Shown here: one piece after another, positions 1-8,343 of the stretch
How positions within the stretch are numbered: position 1 is the first letter of the stretch
Layout of the letters: each line of letters opens with the position of its first letter
Translations under genes and position numbers: made by a program
Source: an uncultured Pseudomonadota bacterium
GTDB taxonomy: Bacteria > Myxococcota_A > UBA796 > SXON01
Direction of reading: 5' to 3'
Assembly (NCBI GenBank): GCA_903844155.1
Contig: CAIMSU010000156.1
Span: forward strand, 59,994-123,993
Length of the DNA stretch: 64,000 nucleotides
Notes under the pieces: model-generated
What the model saw: only the letters and a program-made list of their open reading frames with translations
The model's database searches: none
What the model was told of the DNA's origin: nothing

Positions 1-500
1 GGGGCAGGGGTCTCGTGCCACGCCCGCAGCAGGTCCATCCGGGCGATGACGCCGAGCCCATCGTACAGATCGGGCGAGCCGCCGAACACGTAGCAGTCAG
101 GCGCCGTGACCTCGGGCAGCACGCGCGCGCGAAGGACGGTCCGGGTCGGCAGGTCCTTCGCTGCGCCGGGGGCGTGGACCGCGATCTCGTCCTCGGTCGC
201 GAGGTCGCGGAGCAGGACGACGTCGCCCTCCCAGCCGTCCACCACCCACATCGCCACGCGCGTCTCCCGCCCGAGCCGGAGCGCCCCAGCGTCGAGGGCG
301 CGCTCGTCCACGGCCCGCTCCAACGTCGTCCACCCCGCGGCATCCACCCACTCCACCACGAAGAATTCGAGGAACTCCCGCAATCCTTCGAGGTCGGTTG
401 GCGGCGGACCGCCGTGCAGCATCCTTGCCGCGAGCAGCAGCTCCTCGGGGTCGTGTGGCCGCGACATGAGCGCGGCGAGGACGGATCGGGTGCTGTCCAT
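1..500 (-). CDS. Hypothetical protein, partial (runs off left edge)
   Basis: This gene is not in the ORF track because its stop lies outside the window; I translated the minus strand by eye. An ATG at 500 opens an uninterrupted frame beginning MDSTRSVLAALMSRPHD and still open at base 1 (166 codons). The product is acidic, Trp-containing and has no signal peptide or membrane segment, so it looks like a soluble cytoplasmic protein. Third codon positions are nearly all G or C, as in neighbouring real genes, while the plus-strand ORFs at 15-581 and 106-513 are Arg/Ser/His-rich shadows. A second in-frame ATG lies at codon 12. I do not recognise a family. It is divergent from the lipoprotein at 604. 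Confidence 0.72.
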   Translation of the reverse strand, partial: MDSTRSVLAALMSRPHDPEELLLAARMLHGGPPPTDLEGLREFLEFFVVEWVDAAGWTTLERAVDERALDAGALRLGRETRVAMWVVDGWEGDVVLLRDLATEDEIAVHAPGAAKDLPTRTVLRARVLPEVTAPDCYVFGGSPDLYDGLGVIARMDLLRAWHETPA

Positions 501-603
501 CGCCGCGACTTAGCCCGTCGCCCGCGCCCGGACGGTCGAGAAACCGGCGTGGGGGTAGCGGTTCGGCCACAGATCGTGTAGAAAGGCGGGCTTCGGTGCC
601 CGA

Positions 604-2058
604 ATGACCTTCTACGCTCCACTCGCTGCCCGTCGCCTCCGCGGTTCCCTCGCCACGGGGCTGGTCGTCGGCGGGTTTGCGGCCTCGTTGGTAGGCTGTA
701 CGGGCCAGAAAGTCAACGTCAACGTGGCGGATCCGCAGCTCGCGCTGAGCCCCACGTCGATCGATTTCGGCGAGGTGACCAGGGGCATCAAGTCGACGAT
801 CGGCATCAATGTGTCGAACAGCGGGTACGGCAGCCTGGACTTCAGCTCGATCGCCCTGGATAGTTTGACGTCGTCGGAGTTCCAGATCGTCTCCGCGCCG
901 ACCTCCGGCATGGGTCACGGCGATCCGCCGCAGCAGCTCGTCGTGAGCTACACGCCCACCGCGCAGGGCGAGGACATCGGAAACGTCGAGATCGTCTCGT
1001 CCGACCCCGTGAACCCGGATTTCCTGGTGCCGTTGACCGCGGTGGGCGTCGAGCCGGCGATCGACCTGAACCCGAGTGAGCTCAACTTCGGCATCGTCCC
1101 GATGGGAACGCCGAGCGACCCGCAGACGGTCATCGTCTCCGCCGTCGGATCGGGCAACCTCGTCATCCAGGGCACCACGATCACCGGCGCGGGTGCGGGC
1201 TCCTACGCGTTCACGGCGCCTGGCGACTACGTTGAGCCCTACACCCTCGAAAACGGGCATTCCATCAGCCTCTCCGTGGTGTTCACCCCGATTGACGACA
1301 CCGAGCAGGACGCGAACATCGAGATCGCGACGAACGCGGTCGACTCCCTCGGCGTCGTGCAGCTCATCGGCAACGTACCGGACGATCCGAACACGAACAC
1401 CCCGCCCACCGTGCAGATCACGGCACCCAACAACGGCGAGTACTTCGTGGACAACGTCCCTGCCGCGCTCACCGGCCACGTCGTCGACCCCGATGACGAC
1501 GTGACGCACGAGGTCTGCCAGTGGTTCGCCAACGGCACGCCCGAGGACGTCGGCTACCCGGATGCGGACGGCAACGTGGCGGCGGACGTGGAGCTGCCCG
1601 CCGGCGACACGACAGTCCAATTGCAGTGCATGGACGCCGCGCATGACACCGGGCAGGACTCCGTCGTGGTGACCGTCTGGCAGCACGACCAGCCGATGCA
1701 GTACGTGCTCTCGGGCGGTGCCACCGAGTTTGACTACATCAGCGTTGACGACGACCTCGAGATCGACCTCAACGGCAGCAAGGTCTACGCCGACAACGAC
1801 CACACCCGCACCAACCTGCCGCCCATCGCGCTGAACGCGGCATCGGGCGACCAGATCCGCCTCATCGTCACCGACCAGAACGCCTGCGACGCGTCCGCGC
1901 CTGCGATGCAGCTCCACTGGGGCACTGCCAGCTCGCAGGTGTTGAACAACGCTGTGTGCTACTCCTCCTGCCCCGATCACCCCTGCTACGACGGCACCTA
2001 CGCTGGTCCCTGGCCCGGTATTATCCTCGATGAAACCTACACGATCTCCATCCCGTAA
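604..2058 (+). CDS. Lipoprotein with two ASH-type (choice-of-anchor D) domains
   Basis: The 484-residue product starts with a signal peptide ending in the lipobox LVGC (Cys32), so it should be a lipid-anchored envelope protein. Two consecutive Ig-like units follow: residues about 45-150 with LSPTSIDFGEVTRG and about 155-258 with LNPSELNFGIVPMG. The pattern L.P..ldFG.v..G is typical of ASPM-SPD-2-Hydin (ASH)/choice-of-anchor D domains, which are beta-sandwich modules. A third Ig-like unit starts near PPTVQITAPNNGEYF, and the last 120 residues form an unassigned Asp-rich beta domain. No catalytic motif is seen; an adhesive or structural surface role is inference. The downstream lipoprotein overlaps it by 29 bases, which suggests cotranscription. 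Confidence 0.88.
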   Translation: MTFYAPLAARRLRGSLATGLVVGGFAASLVGCTGQKVNVNVADPQLALSPTSIDFGEVTRGIKSTIGINVSNSGYGSLDFSSIALDSLTSSEFQIVSAPTSGMGHGDPPQQLVVSYTPTAQGEDIGNVEIVSSDPVNPDFLVPLTAVGVEPAIDLNPSELNFGIVPMGTPSDPQTVIVSAVGSGNLVIQGTTITGAGAGSYAFTAPGDYVEPYTLENGHSISLSVVFTPIDDTEQDANIEIATNAVDSLGVVQLIGNVPDDPNTNTPPTVQITAPNNGEYFVDNVPAALTGHVVDPDDDVTHEVCQWFANGTPEDVGYPDADGNVAADVELPAGDTTVQLQCMDAAHDTGQDSVVVTVWQHDQPMQYVLSGGATEFDYISVDDDLEIDLNGSKVYADNDHTRTNLPPIALNAASGDQIRLIVTDQNACDASAPAMQLHWGTASSQVLNNAVCYSSCPDHPCYDGTYAGPWPGIILDETYTISIP

Positions 2059-2851
2059 CCCTCTCGCCGGTGCCGCGGCGCTCGTCGTCCTCGCGTCGCT
2101 TGCGTGCGACGGCAACAAGACGGTGCCCGCCCCCGTGCCCGCGGCGACCTCGAACACGCCCCTGCTCGGCCACGTCGGCGTCGATGACGCGCGCCTGACC
2201 GTGTTCAACGATGGCGACATCGAGTGGACGAACGTGGTCGCCACGGCGAACAACGCGCTGATCTGCAGCATCGGCATCATCCACCCGCACGACCAGGCCG
2301 GGATGAACTTCTCGTCGTGCTCGGGCGGGCCGCTGTCCGGGCCGATCGCGACCGTGCGGGTTGCGGCGACCCAGGGCTATTTTGAGGCCGCCACGGCCCC
2401 AGCGCCCGCTGTGGAGCAGGCCGCCCCGACCCCCGGGCCCGAGGCGCAGAGGCCGGCCTCCCATCCCACGTTCGCGCCCGCTGCACCGTCCGCGCCGGCT
2501 TCGTCGCCCGCCCCGTCCACCATCGTGGTCGCCGAGCCCGCCGCCCCCGTCGCCCCGCCCGCTCCTGCAGCCAGTGCAGCGCTCGCGCTCTCGGCCACGA
2601 TCTCCGGAGGCATCGGGCCGGCCCGTCGCCTGACCGTCTACAACAACAGCGCCGTTGCCTGGAGCGGCTGCACTGTCACGGCGAACGACCTGTATTCCTT
2701 CACGGTCGGGCCCATCGCCGCGCAGCAGCACAACGGCATCATGATGATCAAGTTCAAGGACAAGGCCGCCAACATCTTCACCTCGACCGCCCAGGTGATG
2801 AAGGTGGGCGTTCGCTGCGACCAGGGCTCGGCGACCGTCGTCCCGAGCTAG
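2030..2851 (+). CDS. Lipoprotein with internally duplicated domain
   Basis: A 273-residue protein whose ATG lies inside the 3' end of the preceding lipoprotein gene (29-base overlap, different frame). The signal peptide ends in lipobox LASLAC (Cys26). Two related domains, about residues 42-115 and 190-268, each carry LTV(F/Y)N followed by W, V.AN and an IG/VGPI segment; they are joined by a Pro/Ala-rich linker of about 70 residues. This looks like an internal duplication separated by an extended, probably flexible spacer. No known family is recognised. Codon use matches its neighbours. The long minus-strand ORF over this region (97-2280) is a GC-rich shadow. Confidence 0.82.
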   Translation: MKPTRSPSRNPLAGAAALVVLASLACDGNKTVPAPVPAATSNTPLLGHVGVDDARLTVFNDGDIEWTNVVATANNALICSIGIIHPHDQAGMNFSSCSGGPLSGPIATVRVAATQGYFEAATAPAPAVEQAAPTPGPEAQRPASHPTFAPAAPSAPASSPAPSTIVVAEPAAPVAPPAPAASAALALSATISGGIGPARRLTVYNNSAVAWSGCTVTANDLYSFTVGPIAAQQHNGIMMIKFKDKAANIFTSTAQVMKVGVRCDQGSATVVPS

Positions 2852-2921
2852 CGATCAGGCATGAATCGGGCGCCGCGTTTACGGTGCCGATCCATGCTGC
2901 TCGTCGGCTCGTAGGGAGGGC

Positions 2922-3611
2922 ATGGTCTCTGCGTGTTCGAGCCCCCGAAGCCCCGACGTTGCGCTGCGATTGGCGCCACGCGTGCTGGGCTGCTACCGGG
3001 ACGGGGTCGCCGCTGTGAGCCGCCCCTTGCTTCGTTCTCCGCCCAAATCGCGCCTGCCCGAGCGCTCCGTACAGCTCGCAGATCTCGATGACGCCGGGTT
3101 GATCGTGGCCCTGGTGGCCGGTCGGGAGGAGGCGTTGGGGGAGCTATACGACCGCTACGGAGACCTGCTCATGGCCATCGGGCTGCGGATGCTCGGGAAC
3201 CACGCGGAGGCCGAGGATCTCGTCCACGACGTGATCGTGGAGGCTTGGCGCCGCGCCGCAGACTTTGACCCCGCGCGCGGTGGTGTGCGCGCGTGGCTGG
3301 TCACCCGGGCACGCTCGCGGGCGTTGGACCGGGTGAAGTCCCCGGGCCGCCAGCGGGTGCAGGCCCTCGACCCGGAGGCGCACGAGCGCCTGCCAGCGGC
3401 GTCGGCGGACCCGGGTGGGGCGGATCACGACCGGCTCCGCCGCGCGGTCGCCCTCCTCACGCCCGAGCAGCGCGCCGTTGTCGAGGCCGCCTATTTTGAC
3501 GGGCTCTCCAGCAGCGAGATGGCGACGGTGCTCGGGATCCCGATCGGAACCGTCAAGTCGCGAATGGCGTCCGGGCTCGCGAAGCTACGCGCGGCGTTGG
3601 GGGCCGAATGA
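2922..3611 (+). CDS. ECF-family RNA polymerase sigma factor
   Basis: The 229-residue product has sigma region 2 (about 55-125; EALGELYDRYGDLL, AEDLVHDVIVEAWRRA) and region 4 (about 165-225; LTPEQRAVVEAAYFDGLSSSE then GIPIGTVKSRMASGLAKLR), the layout of an extracytoplasmic-function sigma factor. The first 46 residues are not part of the fold, so the true start may be GTG 3015; the listed ATG has AGGGAGG just upstream. Its stop overlaps the start of the cupin anti-sigma gene (ATGA), a standard sigma/anti-sigma arrangement. It probably directs RNA polymerase to a small regulon when the partner releases it. The inducing signal is not visible. Confidence 0.93.
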   Translation: MVSACSSPRSPDVALRLAPRVLGCYRDGVAAVSRPLLRSPPKSRLPERSVQLADLDDAGLIVALVAGREEALGELYDRYGDLLMAIGLRMLGNHAEAEDLVHDVIVEAWRRAADFDPARGGVRAWLVTRARSRALDRVKSPGRQRVQALDPEAHERLPAASADPGGADHDRLRRAVALLTPEQRAVVEAAYFDGLSSSEMATVLGIPIGTVKSRMASGLAKLRAALGAE

Positions 3612-4105
3612 GCAGGCACATCGATGCGAAGGCGCTGGCGGCGCTGGCGGTGGCGGGCAAACGACCCGTGCGTTCGCCGGATCGCGCGCGCCTGTTGGCG
3701 AGTGCCGTCCGACCGGGCTGGGAGCCGTGGACCGAGCGGGTCGCGGCGCTGTGGGACGTCTCGCCGGCCCAGGTGAGAGCGGAGTTTGGACGGGCGGGAT
3801 CGCCGCGGGAATGGGAGCCGTCGCCGGTCCCCCGCGTTGACGCGTTTCACCTTGACGGTGGGCCCGCGACTGCTGGCGCAGACGTCGGCCTGGTGCGGAT
3901 CCCGGATGGGTACGGCTTTCCGCTGCACGGCCACTCAGGTACGGAGGAGTACGTCGTCCTGCAGGGCGTCATGCGCTTTGCCGACGGCCATCGCGAGTAC
4001 CCCGGCGACCGCGTCCGGCACGGCGACAGCGTGACGCACAGCTACGTCGCAGAGGGCGACGTGGTCGTCGCGATCGTGATGCGCGGGGAGCTCACCGCCC
4101 CGTGA
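3608..4105 (+). CDS. ChrR-like cupin anti-sigma factor
   Basis: 165 residues, translationally coupled to the ECF sigma gene by an ATGA overlap. The C-terminal half (about 85-160) is a cupin: HGHSGTEEYVVLQGVM gives the first metal-binding motif (His, His, Glu) and GDSVTHSYV the second His. This domain is found in ChrR-type anti-sigma factors, where an N-terminal helical region binds the sigma factor. Here the N-terminal region lacks the Cys/His zinc site of the ZAS anti-sigma domain, so if it inhibits the sigma factor it does so by a variant mode. The 3' end overlaps the convergent CotH gene by 14 bases. Assignment as partner rests on position and the cupin. Confidence 0.82.
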   Translation: MSRHIDAKALAALAVAGKRPVRSPDRARLLASAVRPGWEPWTERVAALWDVSPAQVRAEFGRAGSPREWEPSPVPRVDAFHLDGGPATAGADVGLVRIPDGYGFPLHGHSGTEEYVVLQGVMRFADGHREYPGDRVRHGDSVTHSYVAEGDVVVAIVMRGELTAP

Positions 4106-5687
4106 CGCTGTCCATGTAGTCCCACCGGTCGCTCGCCCACTGCTTGAGGTACGCCACCTCGCCATCGTAGTCGTTGAGGTCTCCCCGCCAACCCCAGTAG
4201 CTGTCGTATTGATCGGCCCACTTGTCCCAGTCGCGGCGTGCCGCGGCGTCGATGATCGCGTACTCGTCGTCGTAGTGCTGCAGCACGGCAGCCTTGGCGA
4301 AGGGCCCGTCGAGCGCGGTGCGCATGCGCGACGTCATCTCCGGCGCGAGGTCCGGAAGGGCGAAGGCGCGCTCGAAGAACTTGTTGTTCTCGGTGAAGTC
4401 GTCTGAGTCCGTCGCGTCGACGCGGACGGTCTCCCAGTCCTGGCCCATCGAGTGGTTGAAGTCCCAGGGAGTGTAGTGCCAGATGCCGACGGGATCGAGG
4501 GGGTCGCGGTAGAGATAGCTGTTCTTCCCTGCCGAATCCCCGGCGTCGACGAAGCGGACGAACACCCACCAGTCCATGAAGTCGTCCCGCGACATCGTGG
4601 TGTCGAGGTTCGCCTCAAACGTCGCGTCGTCGGACGTCCCGACGAACTTCTCCAGGTCCTCGAGGTCCGTCCAGTCCGTCGCGCTGCCGGACTTCTTCTC
4701 ATAACCCTCGTCCAACGAAGATTTTCGACTGCCATTCCACTTCACGTCCAGGTTCGCGGAGTGGTCGATGGCTTTGTAGAGCGCCCCCGTGTTCGAGTAG
4801 CCGTTGTCATGCTCCCATTGACCGTCGACGTGGTCGGAGATGAGCATGAGCCCCTCGTACACGTCGTTGAGGTAGAGCACCACCATCTTCGTCTGGAACA
4901 CCGGGTGGGTGGTCGACAGCGAACTCCACAGGTCGTAGCACATCTTCTGCCGGATGTAGGTGTTGTCGTCGAAGGTGCTCGTGATCGAGATGTTGCGCCG
5001 ATGATGCCAACCGGGCGCGTCAAACTCGTCGGTCGCGTCAAAATGGACGGAGTAGCTGTGTTTTGGGTAGTAGGAGGACGACGCGCCGCGGTATTGGACG
5101 CCGACTGCGTACTGGTGGCCCTGCCAGTACAGGTTTCCAGGCGTATCAACGTCGTAGTTCGTCTGGGGAGGCAGGTCCATGTTCAGGACGGGAACGCCGT
5201 CCTCCTCGCTGTACTTGACAGGGTCAACCAGCGAATTTCCGGGGTCGCGCCAGTTGTCGGACACCCAGAGCGTCGCCGTGACGGGAACGCCGCTGCCGTC
5301 GATGTCGGCCACGAGGTCGAGATCGTAGCGACCGGCAGCGTCGAGCGGGGGCGTCCATGCGAGGGTGTTGGCCGACCAGGTCGCGTTGCCGGGGGGCGAG
5401 GCGAGCGAGAGAACGGCATCCGGGTGGTCGGAGCACGCCACTTGCCACGAGACCGCATCGCCTTCGACGGCGTAGAGGTTCAGTGCGTTGAAGCTCGGCG
5501 AACCGGCGAGGGTGACGAGGGTGCAGGTCGGCGACGAGACCGTTGGGACGGAGTCGACCGTGCTGTCCATCGCGGTGTCCGCGGTCACGGTGGAGTCGGC
5601 GGGGGCAGGGGAATCGCCCGCTGCGTCCTTCCCGCCGGGCGTGTGGGTGCAGGCGATGGAGAAGATGAGGATCAAGCTCGTGCGCAT
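4092..5687 (-). CDS. CotH-like kinase family lipoprotein
   Basis: 531 residues. A short signal peptide ends in the lipobox FSIAC (Cys13), then an Asp/Ser/Thr-rich linker and an Ig-like segment lead into a CotH domain from about residue 165. CotH hallmarks are visible: RGASSSYYPKHSY, a YEGLMLISDHVDG strand, and WDFNHSMGQDW near the end. CotH proteins are atypical protein kinases with a kinase-like fold; in Bacillus they phosphorylate spore-coat proteins. A lipoprotein form would act outside the cytoplasm; substrate unknown. Its start lies 16 bases inside the end of the pepP-like gene, so it is probably the distal gene of that minus-strand operon. Confidence 0.88.
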   Translation of the reverse strand: MRTSLILIFSIACTHTPGGKDAAGDSPAPADSTVTADTAMDSTVDSVPTVSSPTCTLVTLAGSPSFNALNLYAVEGDAVSWQVACSDHPDAVLSLASPPGNATWSANTLAWTPPLDAAGRYDLDLVADIDGSGVPVTATLWVSDNWRDPGNSLVDPVKYSEEDGVPVLNMDLPPQTNYDVDTPGNLYWQGHQYAVGVQYRGASSSYYPKHSYSVHFDATDEFDAPGWHHRRNISITSTFDDNTYIRQKMCYDLWSSLSTTHPVFQTKMVVLYLNDVYEGLMLISDHVDGQWEHDNGYSNTGALYKAIDHSANLDVKWNGSRKSSLDEGYEKKSGSATDWTDLEDLEKFVGTSDDATFEANLDTTMSRDDFMDWWVFVRFVDAGDSAGKNSYLYRDPLDPVGIWHYTPWDFNHSMGQDWETVRVDATDSDDFTENNKFFERAFALPDLAPEMTSRMRTALDGPFAKAAVLQHYDDEYAIIDAAARRDWDKWADQYDSYWGWRGDLNDYDGEVAYLKQWASDRWDYMDSVTGR

Positions 5688-6994
5688 GCGGTCTCCACGT
5701 CGGCGATGGTCTTGGGGCAGGCCCGGGAGAGGACGTCGGGGTCGCCCTCGGTGACGAGCACGTCGTCCTCGATACGGACGCCGATGCCGCGCAGGGCCTC
5801 CGGAGCGTCGTGGTCGTCCGGTGCGATGTAAAGCCCGGGTTCTACCGTCACAACCTGACCCGCGGCGAGCGGCCGGGAGCTCAGGCCGATGTGGTAGGCC
5901 CCGACGTCGTGGACGTCCAGACCGAGCCAGTGCCCGGTGCCGTGCATGTAGTATTTGCGGTAGCGCTCTTCGACGATGAGCTCGTCCACGTCGCCGTCGA
6001 GCAGGTTCAGCTCGACCATCCCCGTCGTCAGCACCCGCACAGCGGCGTCGTGCATCTCGCGCCAGGGCCGGCCCGCACGTGCGCAGGCGATCGCGGCGAT
6101 CTGCGCGTCGAGCACGAGCTGGTAGACATCACGCTGGGGCCCCGAGAACCGGCCCGAGACCGGCCAGGTGCGCGTGACGTCCGCCGTGTACCACTCCACC
6201 TCCGCGCCCGCATCGACGAGACAGAGCGTGCCCGGCGCCAGGACGTCCCGGTTGTTCACGTAGTGCAGGACGCACGCGTTCACGCCGCCGCCGACGATGG
6301 TGGTGTAGCCGGCACCAGTCCCCCCGCGTCGCCGAAAGAGCCCCTCGATCGTCGCCTCGACCTCGTACTCGTAGGCACCCGGCTTCCCAGCCTGCATCGC
6401 CGCGATGTGGGCCTCCGCCGTGATCGCCGCCGCCCGACGCAACAACTCCAACTCGTGCTCGTCTTTCTGCAGTCGCAGCTCTCCCAGCAGCACCCGACTG
6501 TGCTCCATCTTCCACGGCAGGCAGAGCCCGTTCCGCAGCGCGGTGCGTGCGTTGGCCGTGGCTTTGAATACGATGCGGTCGTGGTCGGGGTGCTCACCAT
6601 AGGCGTGGTGCAGGCGCTCGTAGCCCTGGAGCAGGACCGGCAGCCTCGACCCCAGCTCGCTGTAGGGGAAGGCGAGGTCTGCCCCGTACCGTCCGCGTGC
6701 GCCCTCCACGCCCTCACGCCGCCCGGTCCACACCTCCTGCTCCTTGTCCTTCGCCTGCACGAAGAGCACGTAGGGATGCTCGCTCCCGGGTCGGAACACC
6801 ACGGCAACCTCGGGATCTTCCCAGCCGGTCAGGTACACCACATCGCTTTGCGGCCGGTACCGGTACTCGCTGTCCGAGTTGCGGGTGGCGTGCGGACCGC
6901 CAAACAGGATGCTCGCCGCGCCGCCCAGGCGTTGGAGGTAGCGGTCTCGTCGAGCGGGGCGGGGATCGGGCACGCACGATCCTATAGCGATCAC
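5672..6994 (-). CDS. pepP: Xaa-Pro aminopeptidase (M24B)
   Basis: I place the start at GTG 6994, not the track's 7135, because GTGA there overlaps the stop of the preceding gene and the resulting 440 residues equal the usual PepP length. The protein removes N-terminal residues before proline in the cytoplasm. The N-terminal domain holds the conserved FGG..ATRNSDSEY and YRPQSDVVYLTGW segments. The metal ligands of the pita-bread domain are all present: Asp and Asp in LVDAGAEVEWYTADVTRTW, His in HGTGHWLGLDVHD, Glu in VEPGLYIAP, Glu in GVRIEDDVLV. Two Mn ions are expected. It sits between a membrane protein gene and the CotH lipoprotein gene, overlapping both. Confidence 0.95.
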   Translation of the reverse strand: MIAIGSCVPDPRPARRDRYLQRLGGAASILFGGPHATRNSDSEYRYRPQSDVVYLTGWEDPEVAVVFRPGSEHPYVLFVQAKDKEQEVWTGRREGVEGARGRYGADLAFPYSELGSRLPVLLQGYERLHHAYGEHPDHDRIVFKATANARTALRNGLCLPWKMEHSRVLLGELRLQKDEHELELLRRAAAITAEAHIAAMQAGKPGAYEYEVEATIEGLFRRRGGTGAGYTTIVGGGVNACVLHYVNNRDVLAPGTLCLVDAGAEVEWYTADVTRTWPVSGRFSGPQRDVYQLVLDAQIAAIACARAGRPWREMHDAAVRVLTTGMVELNLLDGDVDELIVEERYRKYYMHGTGHWLGLDVHDVGAYHIGLSSRPLAAGQVVTVEPGLYIAPDDHDAPEALRGIGVRIEDDVLVTEGDPDVLSRACPKTIADVETACARA

Positions 6995-7551
6995 GGCTTG
7001 ATCGGCGTGTCCGGGATGGCGGCCGGCGCGGGCTTGCTGCTGCCGGGACCCGGCACGGCGACCTCCGGGACGAAATCCCAGATGTGGAAGGCAGCGGCCC
7101 AGCCGATGAGCGCCACGCAGAAGAGGAGCACGCACACGAGCGAGTAGCCGTTCGCCGCGAGGGATGCCCTGACCTGGCCCTCGCGTGCCTCCTCCAACGC
7201 CCGTTCAAGCGCCGTCCGCTCCTTCTTCTGGCGCTCGGCCCACGCGCGAACGTCGTCGATCCCGAGCTCGCCGAGAACGGCGCCAAGGTCGACCGCCGGG
7301 ATCGCGACGCCGCTCGCCTCGATCCACCGTCGCACCTCGACCGCGAGCGGGTGCCCCGGAAACCGTTGGTAGATCGCCAACACTCGGGCCGGCAGGTCCG
7401 GGCTGTCGCGCTCCGAGAGCACGTCGAACAGCGGGAGGGTGCCCGGGTGGTCGACGAACCGCTCGAGCGCATCGATGATGGCGCTCTTGTCCGGGAGCGG
7501 TGGCGCGCGCTCCGCCTCGCCGCTCACGTCTTCGGGGCGATCAGCAGCCAC
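6991..7551 (-). CDS. Single-pass membrane protein of unknown function
   Basis: 186 residues. The first 120 are cytoplasmic, helical and charged, with a coiled-coil-like Glu/Arg/Lys stretch (ERQKKERTALERALEEAR). One membrane segment follows, YSLVCVLLFCVALIGWAAAF, then a Pro-rich tail ending DTPIKP. The order suggests an N-in protein with a short external tail. I do not recognise a family. The stop overlaps the GTG start of pepP, and its start overlaps the end of the upstream lipoprotein gene by 28 bases, so these form one operon. Confidence 0.78.
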   Translation of the reverse strand: MAADRPEDVSGEAERAPPLPDKSAIIDALERFVDHPGTLPLFDVLSERDSPDLPARVLAIYQRFPGHPLAVEVRRWIEASGVAIPAVDLGAVLGELGIDDVRAWAERQKKERTALERALEEAREGQVRASLAANGYSLVCVLLFCVALIGWAAAFHIWDFVPEVAVPGPGSSKPAPAAIPDTPIKP

Positions 7552-8330
7552 GTGAGGTACGGAGGCGTGGCCGTCAGGTTCACCGTCGTGCCGTCTGCCG
7601 TGGCGGAGCCGACAGGAGCGCCGATCTGCCCGATGGCGTCGACGGAGTAGACGTCGTAGTCACCGGCCGCGATGTCGCTGGTGATGGCCATCGTGAACGT
7701 GCCGGTGGCGACCGTGCCGAGCGGGCCAAAGGCGACTGCGAGCGAGGGGGTCACGCCCCAGAACGCGCCGATGCCGCTGGCCGGAACGACCCCGGCCCAG
7801 AGCGTGTTCGCGTCGCCCGCCAGGGGGTCGACCGTGAGGGTCGACGGGTCGACGGTCCAGGCGATGGGGCCAAAGGTGTAGGTCTTGGACGTGGTCATCA
7901 CCACCGGCCCGAAGAGCTGGGGAAGGAACATGGGCGACGGCGCGGTCCAGGCGCTCGCATCGTCGGCCAGGGTCGCGGGCACGCGCTCGTCGCCATGGTC
8001 GGTGGTGCCGAACCCGATCGCGTCAATCTTGTAGTTCCCGGCCCGCATCCCGGTGAAGTGGAACGCGCCGGTGGCGTCCGTGCGCGTCGTGTAGCACTGG
8101 GTGACGCAGGCCTGCACGCTGATGTTGCTCACGGGGCCGTCGTAGGCGACGACGGTGCCATCGACGGTCCCCGTGGGGCCCGCCGAATCACCGCCCATGT
8201 TGCTGTCCACGCTGTTCGTGTCGGTGTCCGCGGTGCTGTCCGACCCAGTGCTCGTGTCCTTGGTGCTCCCGGAGCAGCCGTAGGCGAGCGTGAGTGCCAG
8301 ACAGAGGGAGAGTGAGACGGGAGCGCGCAT
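7524..8330 (-). CDS. Lipoprotein with carboxypeptidase-regulatory-like domain
   Basis: 268 residues. The signal peptide ends in lipobox LAYGC (Cys19), followed by a Ser/Thr/Asp linker (TSTGSDSTADTDT). Residues about 55-110 form a CarboxypepD-regulatory-like beta-sandwich: GTVDGTVVAYDGPVSNISV, then TDATGAFHFTGMRAGNYKIDA. The remaining 150 residues are beta-rich without a recognised motif. Such domains are common in surface-exposed or periplasmic binding proteins; no enzyme signature is seen. It follows the HEAT lipoprotein gene after 13 bases. Confidence 0.86.
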   Translation of the reverse strand: MRAPVSLSLCLALTLAYGCSGSTKDTSTGSDSTADTDTNSVDSNMGGDSAGPTGTVDGTVVAYDGPVSNISVQACVTQCYTTRTDATGAFHFTGMRAGNYKIDAIGFGTTDHGDERVPATLADDASAWTAPSPMFLPQLFGPVVMTTSKTYTFGPIAWTVDPSTLTVDPLAGDANTLWAGVVPASGIGAFWGVTPSLAVAFGPLGTVATGTFTMAITSDIAAGDYDVYSVDAIGQIGAPVGSATADGTTVNLTATPPYLTWLLIAPKT

Positions 8331-8343
8331 CGGGGAGCCCTGG

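Noticed and set aside
97-2280. A 727-codon minus-strand frame
   Set aside because: Antisense to the ASH lipoprotein and in another frame from the real minus-strand gene ending at 500; low-complexity Arg/Val/Asp composition.
5810-7147. A 445-codon plus-strand frame over pepP
   Set aside because: PepP carries all five metal ligands on the other strand; the plus frame is repetitive Arg/His/Val.
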